This document shows positions 49,561-64,000 of a stretch of DNA of 64,000 nt, one piece after another; position 1 is the first letter of the stretch, and the number at the start of each line of letters is the position of its first letter. The position numbers and the translations under genes were made by a program. Source of the stretch: Camelus bactrianus (Eukaryota; Chordata; Mammalia; Artiodactyla; Camelidae); assembly GCF_048773025.1 (NCBI RefSeq), contig NC_133570.1:24154001-24218000 (forward strand). The letters are read 5' to 3'. Under the pieces are notes generated by a model that saw only the letters and a list, made by a program, of their open reading frames with translations, was not told the origin of the DNA and made no database searches.

Positions 49561-49869
49561 AAACTGTAGTTTGTTTAAACAAATTCACTTACATAAAGTT
49601 AAAACTAATCTGATTATGGAGGTCAGGATGCTAATGACTTTTGGGGGAGAGAGAATTCAGCATTGACTGAGGGGTCGTGAATCAGTGGTGGGGTGGTTCT
49701 GGGAAGACGGCAATTTTTATTATTCCTGCCTGACAAGTTCAGTTGATGATAATTGTTTAAGTTGTATTCTAATTTCTGTATTTTTATATGTATAACAAAC
49801 AAGCTTAAACATAGAATTTAATAATAGCACTGATAATAGAAATCAAAATTAATTTTTTTTAAGAAGTGG

Positions 49870-50020
49870 TTGTTACATGCCGGGTTCTATTCTGCGTGTC
49901 TTCTTGTGCTATCTCATTTAAGCTTTGTGACAGACCTAAGGGACTGGGGTTAGTGTAATAACTCCTCTGCTGGAGGCAGGGAAACTAGGGCCCAGAGTGG
50001 CTGTCCTTATGATGCAGGGC
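49870..50020 (+). repeat. MIR SINE fragment
   Basis: ttacatgccgggttctattc, tctcatttaagctttgtgac and ggaggcagggaaactagggc in MIR sense order. Confidence 0.65.
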
Positions 50021-50999
50021 CTTAGTCTTTTTACTGTTTATTCCTGAGTTGTTTGTATATCAAGGATCTCAGTTCTTTTCACATATATTTTTATTTATTT
50101 ATATTCCTTCCCAGTTTTCTTTTGTTTTTTAACATGCAGATTTAAGCATACACCCCCCACCCCCGCACCAATTATTTGACATTAGATTTCCAGTTGTTTG
50201 CTATTGCAGACAGTACCAGGTTGTATTGTTTCCTGTCTTTGTGCACAGCATCTACTATTTCCTTCAGATATAATCCACCCCCCCGTTTTAAACTGAACAG
50301 AGTTGCTCTACATAATTGAGTTAACTGAGTGTATTTTAAATTCTGATTAATGAATTGTTTAGACAAGTTACCCCATTTGCCATGAAGATGTGGTCCTTTT
50401 ACGTGTTTAGCAGATGTTTATCAGTCATACACTCTGGGTCAGTTAAGGGCCTCGTGCTGTGAAGGAGGGGACGGAGGCCGAGGTCTAAAAGCAGAGCTAA
50501 CGCAGGTGATGTGCACGTGTAAGCGGGGGGGTGAAGACTTGAGATTTGCACTTTAGAAAGGCCACTGTAGCCATCTCACTGAAGAAATACAGAATTGCAG
50601 ATGGGCAAGGTAAAGACAGAGTGAGCTGTTAGGGATTTGCTCCAGTTGTCTGAGTGCGGCATGTGGTGACGGAGGCGGGAAGGAGAGGTGGTATCCGAGA
50701 GTTCTGCAGGAGGTGGGATCAGCAAGGCGGGGCTGTTACTTGCGTGAGGTGGTCTGTGGACGAAAAGAGCTCTACTGTGACTCCCAGAGCCTTGATTCTG
50801 ATTGACTCGGTGGGAGACAGTGGCATTCGCTGTGGGAGAATATAGAAGTGGAACTTCTATTTTGGGGGGAGTTGAGCTTTGTTGTCTTCAGTTTGCAGAA
50901 TCCGTGCGACATTCAGGTAGAGGTTGTATGCTCCGCAGGAAGGATGCTCGTCTCTTCATCGTGACTGAACTGTCAGTGCGGTGACTGCAGCAGATGTTA

Positions 51000-51205
51000 A
51001 GCTAGCTATCAGTGCCAGAGCTGTTCTCAGTACTTTACACGTAGTAAAGTACTCAACCTTCGCCACAGCTGTTTGAGGTACATATTATTATCATTATCAG
51101 GACATTAGGTGTGCAAGGCCACCCAGCTGGTGGAGTGTGGAGCTGAAATTTCAGACTGTAGCAGCCTGGCTAAGAGTCTGTGCTCTTCACTTTTTGACCA
51201 GTGCT
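51000..51205 (+). repeat. MIR SINE fragment
   Basis: gccagagctgttctcagtac, tttacacgtagtaaagtact, aggccacccagctggtgga and gtctgtgctct follow the MIR consensus from core to 3' part. Confidence 0.7.
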
Positions 51206-52121
51206 GGTGTGTGTTTTGAAACAAGTCGGCTTGAGAAAAAGTACCATGGTGCTGAACAGTGTGATGAGAGTTCGCTGGTTTACTTAAAAAAAAAAAAAAA
51301 GGTATTCTGGGCCAGTGTTGGTTGACCAGGGTTTTATGCTTTGCCTTCTGGCTTTAGTTTGTGATTGAAAGTTTTGTTGACTGTAAGAAGAAAAGTCTTT
51401 CTCTTTTCTTAAGGAAAAAGTAACTTTTGTTAGTTAGCTAGCAAGTACTTTTATGGACCAAAATGTTAATTTTCCATGTCTACCATGAAAAATCAGGACC
51501 ATGGTCTCAGCCTACTTGAGAAATAGTTATTGATTGTTCATTTTGTGGCAGGCTTGCCTGGTCTAGGTTCTCTTGGGACTGTGTAAGAAGCGTCCAGAGG
51601 AATACAGCAGCCTGTGAATTTGTTTCCATGTATTGTGTGCTCAGCCTTTAATGACCTGTATCAGTGGCGAGCACCGTTAGGACGATTTTCTCACCTGCTT
51701 TGGAGGATGCCGGGGGGACTGATTGCCGTACACCTGGCAGGTGCAAAGCAGAGCCTCAGCAGTGCTCCTCTGAACTGATTTCTAAAGAGCTGCCCCACTG
51801 GACAGGCCTGGTGCAGGCATTCAGAGATTACTTTTGCAATTTACAGTTCTGAACTGATGAAAACCTCATATGTGAAAATGAGTATTAAAGGTTGTTTCCA
51901 TGCTTTACAAAAAGATGTGTTTTAAGATTTTCTCTTAAAACAGATTTATAGATACTCATTTTAAGCACTACTGGATTCTATACCATTTAATGTACAACAG
52001 TTGTGTTGAGTATCATATCCTTGTTGGTAGCATTAAATGTTTTTAATATAATTGAACATCCTAAAGTTCTTAATTTTAGGAACTATCAAATAGGTCAGAA
52101 GGTACAAACATTAGGATATGA

Positions 52122-52349
<228 letters not shown>

Positions 52350-53539
52350 TAAGTTTACGATGTATCAGAAATGATTTGTTGGGATGGTCATTTATTCCCT
52401 AAAATGGTGTAATAGAAAACAGGCAAATACCTTAATGGTTTTCAGTTTTACATGTCACATGGGACTTCAGATGAACAAAATACAATGTTAAGAAGTTTGC
52501 ATTAAAATTTTTGTTGGTTTTTCTCTCTTTCCCCTGTGTTTTTCACTTTAATTAAAAAACACATGTAAACATAAGCACATTCTCTCATTTTGCAATAAGG
52601 GGGGGAAGTTATTTCTAGAGAATATTAGTTAAAGAAACTGAAAACTGATTTTTAGGGAAAGAACGTTAAGTAGAAAAATATAAGTTACAGGGAAACAAGT
52701 CAGATTCCATTATAGCAAACTTACGGAGCTGATTTTATGTTGTTATAAACTACTTTATACACATACCTACAAATAAACGTGGACCTCCTTAAAATTAATG
52801 TAAATTAGTTACGCTGCTCATTCTAATATTCAGACTCGAGATTCAGTAATTTTTCATAAGAATAGTATACAGTGAATAAATGCTGAACCCTCTTGACATA
52901 CATACATATATGCATGTGTGAATGTATTTTTACTATCTTCCTGAATTAACTGCATCTACTATGTTGATTTTTGGTTTGGGAAGAATTTTTTTTTTTACTA
53001 GCTATAGTTGTGGTAAAGTTTCTTTCCCCCTGAGGTTGAGTGTGTGATGAGCACTGAAAGTGGCTGTTTTTCCATGTACTTAGGAATTTGGTTTTCCACT
53101 GTTTATTTAGGTCTTTTAATATGATCAAAAACTTGGAAAATTTCAGAGTGTTTCTTTTACTGGATTATTTGAGGGAAATTAGTTTTTCCTAACTTACTAT
53201 GTGGTTTTAATAAGCTGTTGGCTACAGTTAAGTAACGCCATTATTTGAGGACACCCTTGTATGTATTAAAATAAAATATTGTTAATAGTGGACCTGATTC
53301 TACAGTTATAAAATGTATTACAGTGTGTAAGTAACATTCACAATAAAATAGTAAGATAAATTATGGCAGGAATTAAGAATTCTTTTATGCAGTAAATTGA
53401 GGAATTGTATGTTTGAGAATTAGAGTAGTTGGTCAAAATTGGAAAGTGTGTGTGTACCAGAAGAAAATTCTCTGGACTTCCACACAGTAGTAATAGCATA
53501 ATGATCTGTCTGCATTGTACTTGTAAGAAGCAAGTATGT

Positions 53540-53742
53540 TTGGATTCATTTTCCTGCTTGTTCAGAAGCAACCTATCAGGCAGGCTGCCTGTTTTTAATC
53601 TGTTTTGCAGCTGAAGGGACTGAGCTCCCATTTGTGATCTCTCCAAGTATGTAGGCAGTAGACTCTGGGGTCCAGCCCAGGCTTCTTTCTTTTTAGATGC
53701 AGTGCTCTTTCCGCTCTAACCCCCGGCATGTGCAAAGGACTA
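53540..53742 (-). repeat. MIR-like fragment
   Basis: ttttgcagctgaagggactgagctcc, gtagactctggggtccagcc and tgcagtgctctttccgctct resemble the 3' half of MIR. Orientation is uncertain. Confidence 0.4.
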
Positions 53743-55909
53743 GGAAAAACCCAGTCCTTTAAACTTATTTTTATGGTTGTATTATTGTAGTAGATCATCT
53801 AGTTAGCTAGCAAAGTACCTATTTTTAGATACAACTGACATCTTATTTGTGGATTATTTTCAAATAAGAGATAAGTTAATTTAGTATCCATTTTAAGCTG
53901 TAAAATATTTTTAGATTCATATTGTGTTAAAAAAAGTCTTTAAGTAATAATATTCAGCCAGATATTTTTGCCAAACTCCAGAAGTTTCTGAACCAAAGGC
54001 AGTCAGATTAAAAGCTTTCTTCTTACTGAAGTGTAAAACACTAAAACTGTGTGCTGATGTGGCCTGGTCTACCAGACGTGGGTTCCAGATCTTGATTCAT
54101 GATCTAGTTGTGTGACTTGAGTCAGGCCACATGGACCCTTCTCTCTGTTCCTTGAATGTAAGGTTGGACTAGACTCGACATCCCCCCCACCCAAGTGCTT
54201 TCTAGCTCTAAACTTTGGTAATTTCATTATTTGATTTCCACTGTTTCTTGTTAATCATCCTATCAGTGTCTTTTCAATAAGGTTTATTGTACAAGTAAAT
54301 TGAAATGAGCTTACTTGAACATTTCATTTCTGGTAATTAATCTTTCTAATATGAGTGTGTTTCACATAAATTTAAACACAGTTTTGTTCAAAAGATAGAT
54401 GTAGTAAAAGTGTAGAAAAGTATGGTTACTGTTTGAAATGCTGAGTCTGGGCTATTACAGTTTTTACGGCACCTTTCATGGTTCTTAAACTGTGTTCTGC
54501 ATGTGTGTTATGTATGCTGTTCAGCTTTATTAATAGGCCTCAAGATAGCAAGAATGGCAGGATATAGTGTTTCTTACTCTTTACTATATATAAAAATATG
54601 AAGTAAATGTAAATAAAATGGATGGAATAGGTATTATTAAACTAGGAAACAATTTTTTTAATGAAGTCCTGGCACTTACACTATGGAATCTTTCAAGAAA
54701 AAAAGATTGTTTTAGCTCTTGTAACTGATCTAAGCAGGAGGTGAGAACTACTGCCTTTTTTTTTTTTTTTTTGGTCTTTGTGATCTGTGTCTTCACATAG
54801 AAAGGTCAGGAGATTTAGAGCCTTGGGGGTGTGGCTGTTTTGGGCTCTCAGAGCCAGATAGCTGAGGCGGCAGGAGAATTATCTCAGCAGCCATCCCTTT
54901 TGCAGGGAGGACGTTGAGCAGCAGTGTGGAGGGGAGCTCGTGACCTGCAGCAGCTTGGTGAGCTCCTGGGTCCTCTGAACCACTGGGTTTTTTCACCCAG
55001 CTGGGGAAGGGAAGAAGGGAGCTTGTTACATTACATCTCCTGACTTTGTGACTGTGGAAGTTGGAAGTGGACAAAGCATCAGATGCTTAGGGCTGGTTTG
55101 AGTTTGAGTATAAATTTGTAACAGTGTATTTGGAAAAATTATTTTCTAATTCTGGATTTGTGATTATGGCATTACAGTAGTGAAAAACAAAATTTGATTA
55201 CCTAACATGAAATCACAATGAAAGTTAGTGAAGAAAGTGTTGTTTAGTTTGTAGGAATTAATTTGTTCTTCCCATGTGTTTTGAGCATCTACTCGGTACA
55301 AGGCACTGTTGGAAGCACTGAAGTACAGTCTGATGCAAAGGCCAATTTTTTGTGGATGGAATGCATCTGGTTTATATATACATACGTTCCTGAAATAGTA
55401 ACTTCTGTTGCCAAAAGTATGTAAGAAAAGTAAGATATTTAGAATTAGCTAATTGACTTGGCCTTGTAGGCAGTTTGGCCAGTTGTGAAAAGGTTAGCAG
55501 TGTCGTGACATGACAAGTGCACAGTGCACATTTACACACTGTGTGCATAAAAATGTGGTAGTCAGAATTGCATTCATAGCCAATTTCAGGTCTGTGCAGT
55601 ACATTAAAAAATCTTTTTGATTGTGTGATTTTGGTGTTTTAATTGAGCATAGTTACTCCTGGAAAGATGTAGCCATTGGTTCTTTTTTCCAGTGTTTGAA
55701 ATACCAGTGGAGTTGTAAGTGGGCAAGTTGAAAACTTAAACATATTTATAGTTTTGAACATAACTGATTTTAATAAATGCATATGTTTATTTTATTGGTA
55801 CATATTATGCATGGCTCAATTATTTTGCCCAACAAATAGCCTAAAAATGATTCTGCCAAGAAGCTAGAATAGACTCCTAAAATTAATAGGGAGCCCCTGG
55901 CCCAGTGCT

Positions 55910-56165
55910 GTGATTCAGAGCGTGGGGTTGGGTGTGAGACTGCCTTAGTTCTCTTCTCATCTGTATTATTTTACTGGCTCTAGGACCTTGGTCAAGTAAC
56001 ATTACCTCAGGAACACAGGTTTCTCATTTGTAAAATGGTGACAGGAACATTACTTATTTTCATGAGATTGTTGAGAAGATTACATGAAAGATGTAAACGT
56101 ATGCATGCCCAAAATACAGTGTATAGCAAACACTTGCTGCTACAGTTATTATTTTATTAACTACT
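55910..56165 (-). repeat. MIR SINE, antisense
   Basis: ctaggaccttggtcaagtaa, ggtttctcatttgtaaaatg and ttgttgagaagattacatga match the reverse complement of MIR in order, nearly full length. Confidence 0.7.
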
Positions 56166-57459
56166 TAAGTAATTCATTTGTTTCTAATGATAGTTATACC
56201 TTCTGTCAACGCTTACTACAGTGGTAATGAAGTATTTCACTGGTTGAGATTTTGTGAAACCTCACAGTGAGGCTGCACTCCAGTAATCCAAGAAGGGTCT
56301 TGCCGAGAACATTACCTGCTTGAAAACAATGCCAGTGCTTAAAAAATAGGAAAGGAAATAGATTATGAGAACCCTGTTTCATTACCTTAAATGCTTACAG
56401 CTTCATTTGCATGAAAATAATTGACTTGCTTATACTGATATTGTCTGTTCCTTCAGTCTCCAAGGACTGGTATGAGAGCCAAATATTCTGTGAACCTAGT
56501 TGTACCTGTTTATATTTAAAAAAAATAAAACAATATTTATTTAAAAAATTAATTCAGATTATCTTAGTAAGTCTTACTATATTTTCAGACAAATAGTTAT
56601 AATCACTGTTTGTCCCCTTAAAACCTATTTGGAACTTTGAGAAGGAGAGATCTTGGGGAAAGATAATTATTAACTGAATACAATAATTCAGTGAATTTAC
56701 TATCTGGGTAACAATGTTTAGAATTTGAGTATAGATGCAAAGGAGACTAATGTTAAAATTGGTTTGATCACTGCTGTGGTCACTCCATCTTCTCATGCTG
56801 CTGGGATGGTGATTCTTTTCTGTTGCGTCCATTGTTATCTCTACCCTCCTCTCTTCTTTTTTGTTAGTGTGAGTTAACTTGGTTAATTTTCCCAAGACTC
56901 CAGACATTTCTGTGAGGCCTTAGTGTGATGTGTTTGCTTTCTCTCTGCCCCTTGAATTGACCAGAGTGTCCTTTGAAAGGGGCTGCATCAGGGGCTCCTG
57001 GCTCAGTAGATTTTGCTGGTATAAATGTCTGTAAGAGAGCTAGACAGAAATCCAAGGGTGGCTAGTGGTAGGGACTGTAGGTACCTTGATGTAATTAATT
57101 GGTTTTGAGGATCAGGATCTCTTGGCTGCAAGAAGCCCCACTGGGAACCCCTTTACTGAGGCTTGCCACGTGGCAGAGTCGGGTGGGAACAACAATCCAG
57201 CATCATTGGCGTGCTAGTTGCAGCGTCCCTGGGTGTGCTTGTGTATGGAGGACATTCGTGTTCCTGCTCCAGCCCCCGTCTAGCAGGAAGCTCACAGTTG
57301 TACTCTGACTGCTTACTGGTTGGCGAAAGACATGGTTTAGCATTGCACTGGGAGTACGGCTGAAATGGGTTTTTTAAAAGAAAGTTTCATTAGCTTTAAG
57401 GTGTCCTCTGGAACTTATTTGTGGTTAGCTCTTAGTAATAATCAGAAGTAGAGATACTG

Positions 57460-57720
57460 GTATTGTGGATTCATTTGTTTATTCAACAGATATTTATTGA
57501 AGAACCTACTGTGTGCCAGGCACCGTTGTAGGCAAAGGTAATACAACATTGAACAAAATCCATGTGCCACACAGAGTTTTATTTGTACTGGAAGGAGAAC
57601 AAACCAAAACCAGTAAATGAGCAAATGTATACTAGCATGTCAGGTGGTGATAACTCAGCAGGGCGGGGGCGAAGGGAACGTGGAGGGCAAGCCCAGATGC
57701 GTCAGGTGGAGGGCATGCTT
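57460..57720 (+). repeat. Ancient mammal-wide interspersed repeat
   Basis: attcaacagatatttattga, ctactgtgtgccaggcaccg and aacattgaacaaaatccatg, then catgtcaggtggtgataact. A familiar old repeat; I do not commit to the family. Confidence 0.5.
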
Positions 57721-58255
57721 TACTCAGTTATGCTAAAGAGTGAGTGCAGATTTCAGCCTTGCTTATATTATAGGCAGATGCTTGTTGGAGGGCAGGCTCT
57801 GGGGGTGTTGGGAGCTGCACTTCTGCAGCACCAAACTCCATCTCTGCCCTGTGACCAGCTTGCTTCATGGTGCAAGCTGGGTCCTAAAATCTTGTCTTAG
57901 GAGGCTGGAAGATGAGTTAGTCTTTGCCTGCTGTGAACCAGGTCAGGCTTAGGAATAATTCAGAAGTTCTTCCTCGGCTAATTGTATGGTGGAGAAGCCC
58001 TCTTGGGCAGCATATCATGCATGTCTCCTGAACCAGGGGTATGTCTATAATGCTGTTGTTTAATTTGGGGAACAGAACTGAAGCCTTGGGCAGCTGGGCA
58101 CATTATCTTCTCATTTCATTTATTTTTCTGGTGGTTGTCTTCATTGGATTCCAGTTAAAAGAGATAACTGAAACTTCTAATGTAGATGTCTTTTTTTAAT
58201 AATTCATATACACAGGTTACAAAAGAGGGAATTCATGCCAGTACAGTATAGTTAA

Positions 58256-60566
<2,311 letters not shown>

Positions 60567-63500
60567 GTAATTTAATGGAAATGCTGAATTTTATAGTTAG
60601 AACATATTAGTGAATCATGTTGTTACATGTTTTTCTTAATAGTACACTTTTAATGTTTGTAAATAGATCTCAGCAACGGACATGTAAGTATTCAGATTAT
60701 CATTGTTCTGTGAAGGTACTAATACTGCATCAGCTCTAAAAACTCCATGAGCAGTTTTTTTGTGGGTTTTTTTTGTTTTTTGGGTTTTTTTAAACTTATT
60801 TTCTGAGGCTACCAGGTAGCTACTTCACTAAGTGACTGATAGATAGTGTTGCCTCTTTCACAGGGGCTTTGGGGTCTGTGGGTGGTTCTTCATTATGTAT
60901 GTTAGAGATAATTGCGTTCCTGTCTGATACTCCTCTTCAAAGAGAAAAACACTTACCATCTTCAGCTGGCCCAGCAGGTGCCCTCTCACTTTTTCAGAGG
61001 CTTGGATGCCAGGGGCTGTGCCTTGACTTTGTCTCTCGGCTCCTCTTCTAACTACCAGCCTCCGAGTGGGCAGTCTTCAGAATGTCCTTCTCAGGCCCCA
61101 CAGCACCAGCATGGCTAAGGCTGTGACTGGTGGAGTTCTGATGGGCAGGACAACTTAGGCAGCATGGCTGCTTAGGAAAGTGAGGAAGGAACTCCAGGGG
61201 ACCTGGTTTTTTCACTTCCTTCCTGGCCTCTTGTCTCTGCCTACAACTCTCCTCTCCTCACTTGCACATCCTGCCCAATACAGAGGACAAAACCCTAACT
61301 GCATCAGTGTCTTGCATCAGCCGAGCCCAGACTAAGCTGTCAGTCCTTCCTCCTTGCACTTCGCGAAGCTTTTCTTGGGCTGTGGCTTCCCCAGCTGTTC
61401 CCACTCCTAAATCCCCTGTCTCATTGGGTCGCAGAGCTGTTTTATTTGAGGTATGGTTTCCTGTTCGTCCCATTCTCCATTGCCTTGCAACTTTTCTGCA
61501 GTGAAGCAGTTATTAATTTTCAATCCAAATACTTCTGACTTTTTGACAATTTGGGGGGTTGTGTTTGTTTTTTCTTAAACTGTGGCACCTACATGTTCTT
61601 ACTTATCTGTTCCTGCCCCGTGAGAAACAAAATATGCCTCTATCACCCTGTGAGGAAACGTTTTCCTGTGTGAATCTGATCGTGTTTAGGACAGAAAGAA
61701 TACTGTAAGCCACTAGCAGCCACAGGCTGAGACCAGGACACACCTAAGTGATGAAACCTGAAGGAGGTATGAACAAGGTTGTTAGCAGAGCTCTGCAGCT
61801 CTGGGGTGGCTCTGCCAGGCCCTGGTGTCACGTGTACAGTATGCCTGCCCCTTTCCATGATGTCAAGGAATTTTTGTAATTATACATAATTCAGGGCCTT
61901 TTCCCTTAATTCTAACCTCTTTCTTCTGAGTCAGGGGTTTCTCAGTGTTATGGGAGCCCTTCTGTATCAAAATATTACTTCTTGTCAGAAGCAGCTTCTA
62001 CTTCTCTGTCAGAGCCTCTTAAGGAAATGTGTTTCTGAGGCCTACCGCTTACATAAGTAAGGCTGTGAATGCGCTGGGTGGAGTGATTTCTGTCTCCACC
62101 CTCAAAATCACACCGACGCTCTGGCAGTTGCCCCCAGCAGGGCGGCGTCTGCCTTCTGTGATGCCCACTGTGCAAGTCGGGGCCACGTGGTTTGCTCTTA
62201 GAACTTAGTTTTCCCTGGCACTTAACCTTCAAGCTCGCAGTGATCCTCCCCCTCCCCTTTACCTCTTCTCATACTCTGATTTCTAAGAGCACGCTAGCAT
62301 TGTATACTTGTGAAAATACAGGCCTGTTTGACATCAGGATTCATTTCCCCAGATGAGACTGATTGATGCCTTTCTCCTAGGCTGAAGTGTGTTCAGGGTC
62401 AGGGCCTGTCACTCGCCAAATAAATTCTTCCTTATTGACTTTGTCAGGCTTTCTCTAAATTCTCTGCCAGGTCCTTGTCAAATAAGCAGCTCCTTCATTT
62501 CTTAGGCCAGTGGTTATCAGTCCTGATTGCACATTGAAAATTTCCAGTGAGCTTTGGGGATGGGGGTTGGGGAGGGAGGACTGATGCCTAAGCTCCAGAC
62601 TAATGAACTCAGAATCTCTCTGACTGAATTCTGGACATTGGCATCCTTGAAAACTGCCTATTGAATGTATAATTCAAGGTCAAAAATCATTGTTTTACCA
62701 CTGAGCCAGTTAACTATTTGCATAGTCAGTAAATAGTTGGGGTCCTGTTAGTGGCCTTTGTCCTGGAGACCATTAGGATCTGGGCACTAAACGGCCACTC
62801 TTGATGTAGTCAGTATGGTCAGTGAAAGAGAGGAATATCAAAACCACTTGGTCATGGTCAGATGTTTACACGGGTCACCTCTGATTTAAAAGGCAGTAGG
62901 CAGTAGTTTATTTTAGAATTGGGTGAAACCAGAGATACTGCATTTTTTTATTTCAAGTTTGATTTCAACTAAACCATTTATGATCTGTCATTGACAATAA
63001 CCTTGACTGATATGGATCTTGGACCGTGCATCCATTTTCTTCCTCTAATCCAGTGATGCTTACCCAAAACATTGGAATCACTTGGAGTTCTGCATGCATC
63101 TCCAGACTTTCTGAATATGCTAGAAAATGTGTCTAAAGCTATTATCTATTCAGACTGTATATAATATTACAAAAGTAAGAATATTTAATCAGGTATAGTG
63201 GTTATTTCTAATTTGTATAGATAAAGTTTTCTTTGTGTTTGTTTCCTAGTTTTTAATGTAAATTTCTTTGTCAACAGTGTGAAACTTGTTTAAATGAGTA
63301 AAGTTTAAAATGAGAGGTGTGCAGTCATTTGTTCATGAACACTTCAGTTTCCTTAGCATTAATTCTCATTTTAAAACTCAAAATCCTCTAATTATGGTAT
63401 TTTAACTTATTTCCTGCTTATTTCAAAAAATTTTTTTAGTCTAAACTAATTCTCTTATATGCCAATGAAAATCTAATTTAAATTTAGAAAGTTATCTACA

Positions 63501-63932
63501 TTTTTCAGGTGACTTACAAACTTTTAAATATCTCACATGGATACTTGGAATTTAAACCAGGTTTTTCTCTCATTAAAAGAATAGTCAGACATATAGTTTT
63601 ATAATGTTATTTAGTAAGAAAGGTGGAAAACCAAAGCACTTGTCAACATTCATAATTTATTTTTGAAAGAGGAAAATAGTTATTCTAATTTTGTTAAGAA
63701 ACTTATCTACCTTGTGGATGTTTAGAAATACTATAAGGATGCAAAAGAAATCCAATTGAAAAGATTGACTTAAAGTGACAATAAACTAATAAATGGATGC
63801 TGTTGAATGGAAATGGACAGAATCTCATATTTAGGAAGGTCAGAAAAATGGGAATTAGATAAATGTATAATTAAGGTGAATTGTAAATTGTTGTTAATGA
63901 AATAGATGTTATTTATCTTTTTTCGCTTTTAG
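60567..63932 (+). other. Intron of DYRK1A-like copy
   Basis: About 3.4 kb. Contains a MER5-type relic (62505-62680) and perhaps a second near 63050. Short ORFs at 60869-62232 are not conserved proteins that I recognise. Confidence 0.55.
62505..62680. repeat. MER5-type DNA transposon relic
   Basis: ccagtggttatcagtcctga, tgcacattgaaaatttccag, gactgatgcctaagctccag and tcagaatctctctgactgaa match the layout of short MER5 (hAT-Charlie) elements. Confidence 0.6.
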
Positions 63933-64000
63933 GTTGTAAAGGCATATGATGGTGTGGGGCAAGAATGGGCTGCCATTAAAATAATAAAGAACAAGAAGGC
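63933..64000 (+). pseudogene. DYRK1A: DYRK1A-like exon 4, start only
   Basis: Acceptor tttcgcttttag. Reads VVKAYDGVGQEWAAIKIIKN then KKA, cut by the window end. Human: [20 protein letters not shown]. The ATP-anchoring lysine of the AIK motif (human Lys188) is kept; three substitutions in 23 residues is high for so conserved a kinase. Confidence 0.94.

Overview
This is nuclear DNA from a mammal, almost certainly a camelid (camel, llama or alpaca type). The evidence is several copies of a tRNA-derived SINE carrying the 'gggattgaacccaggacct' box-B core that is typical of camelid Vic-1-like SINEs, cetartiodactyl-type L1 3' ends, and mammal-wide MIR, MER5 and MaLR relics. I see no intact protein-coding gene. 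This is accessory DNA built from duplicated gene fragments and repeats.

Region 1 (1-25,080) is a repeat mosaic. Four GC-rich islands (A 3234-5019, B 7118-9085, C 12168-13355, D about 21640-23860) are paralogous pieces of one family. They alternate with antisense L1 fragments that join the islands at recurrent breakpoints: an L1 ORF2 reverse-transcriptase breakpoint left of B and C, and an L1 3'UTR breakpoint right of A and D. This suggests a composite macrosatellite or chimeric element. Between islands C and D lie MaLR-type LTR fossils, a minus-strand RALGDS-like gene remnant with a 36-bp coding minisatellite, two copies of an L1M-type 3' end, and a roughly 0.68-kb foldback (inverted-repeat) element.

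Region 2 (27,145-46,860, plus strand) is an unprocessed, intron-containing pseudogene copy of HERC2. Fourteen exons can be read, from the Mib-Herc2 domain through the UBA-like, CPH and second Mib-like segments to the ZZ zinc finger. Conserved splice dinucleotides flank nearly all of them, but stops and frameshifts are spread across the copy. At least two consecutive parent exons are missing between the third and fourth visible exons. Camelid SINEs, a class-I-type solo LTR and L1 fragments sit in its introns.

Region 3 (52,159-64,000, plus strand) is an unprocessed pseudogene copy of DYRK1A: three complete exons and the beginning of a fourth that runs off the window. It covers the N-terminal region, the bipartite nuclear localisation signal and the start of the kinase domain with the glycine loop and ATP lysine. 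It carries a 4-bp deletion, a pair of tandem stops and a 1-bp insertion.

HERC2 and DYRK1A are unlinked autosomal genes in human. Finding truncated, intron-bearing copies of both in the same orientation about 5 kb apart, next to a GC-rich/L1 composite array, marks this as a segmental-duplication sink (pericentromeric, subtelomeric or Y-linked; the sequence alone does not decide). Protein comparisons to HERC2, DYRK1A, RALGDS and L1 ORF2 are from memory of the human proteins, not from a search.
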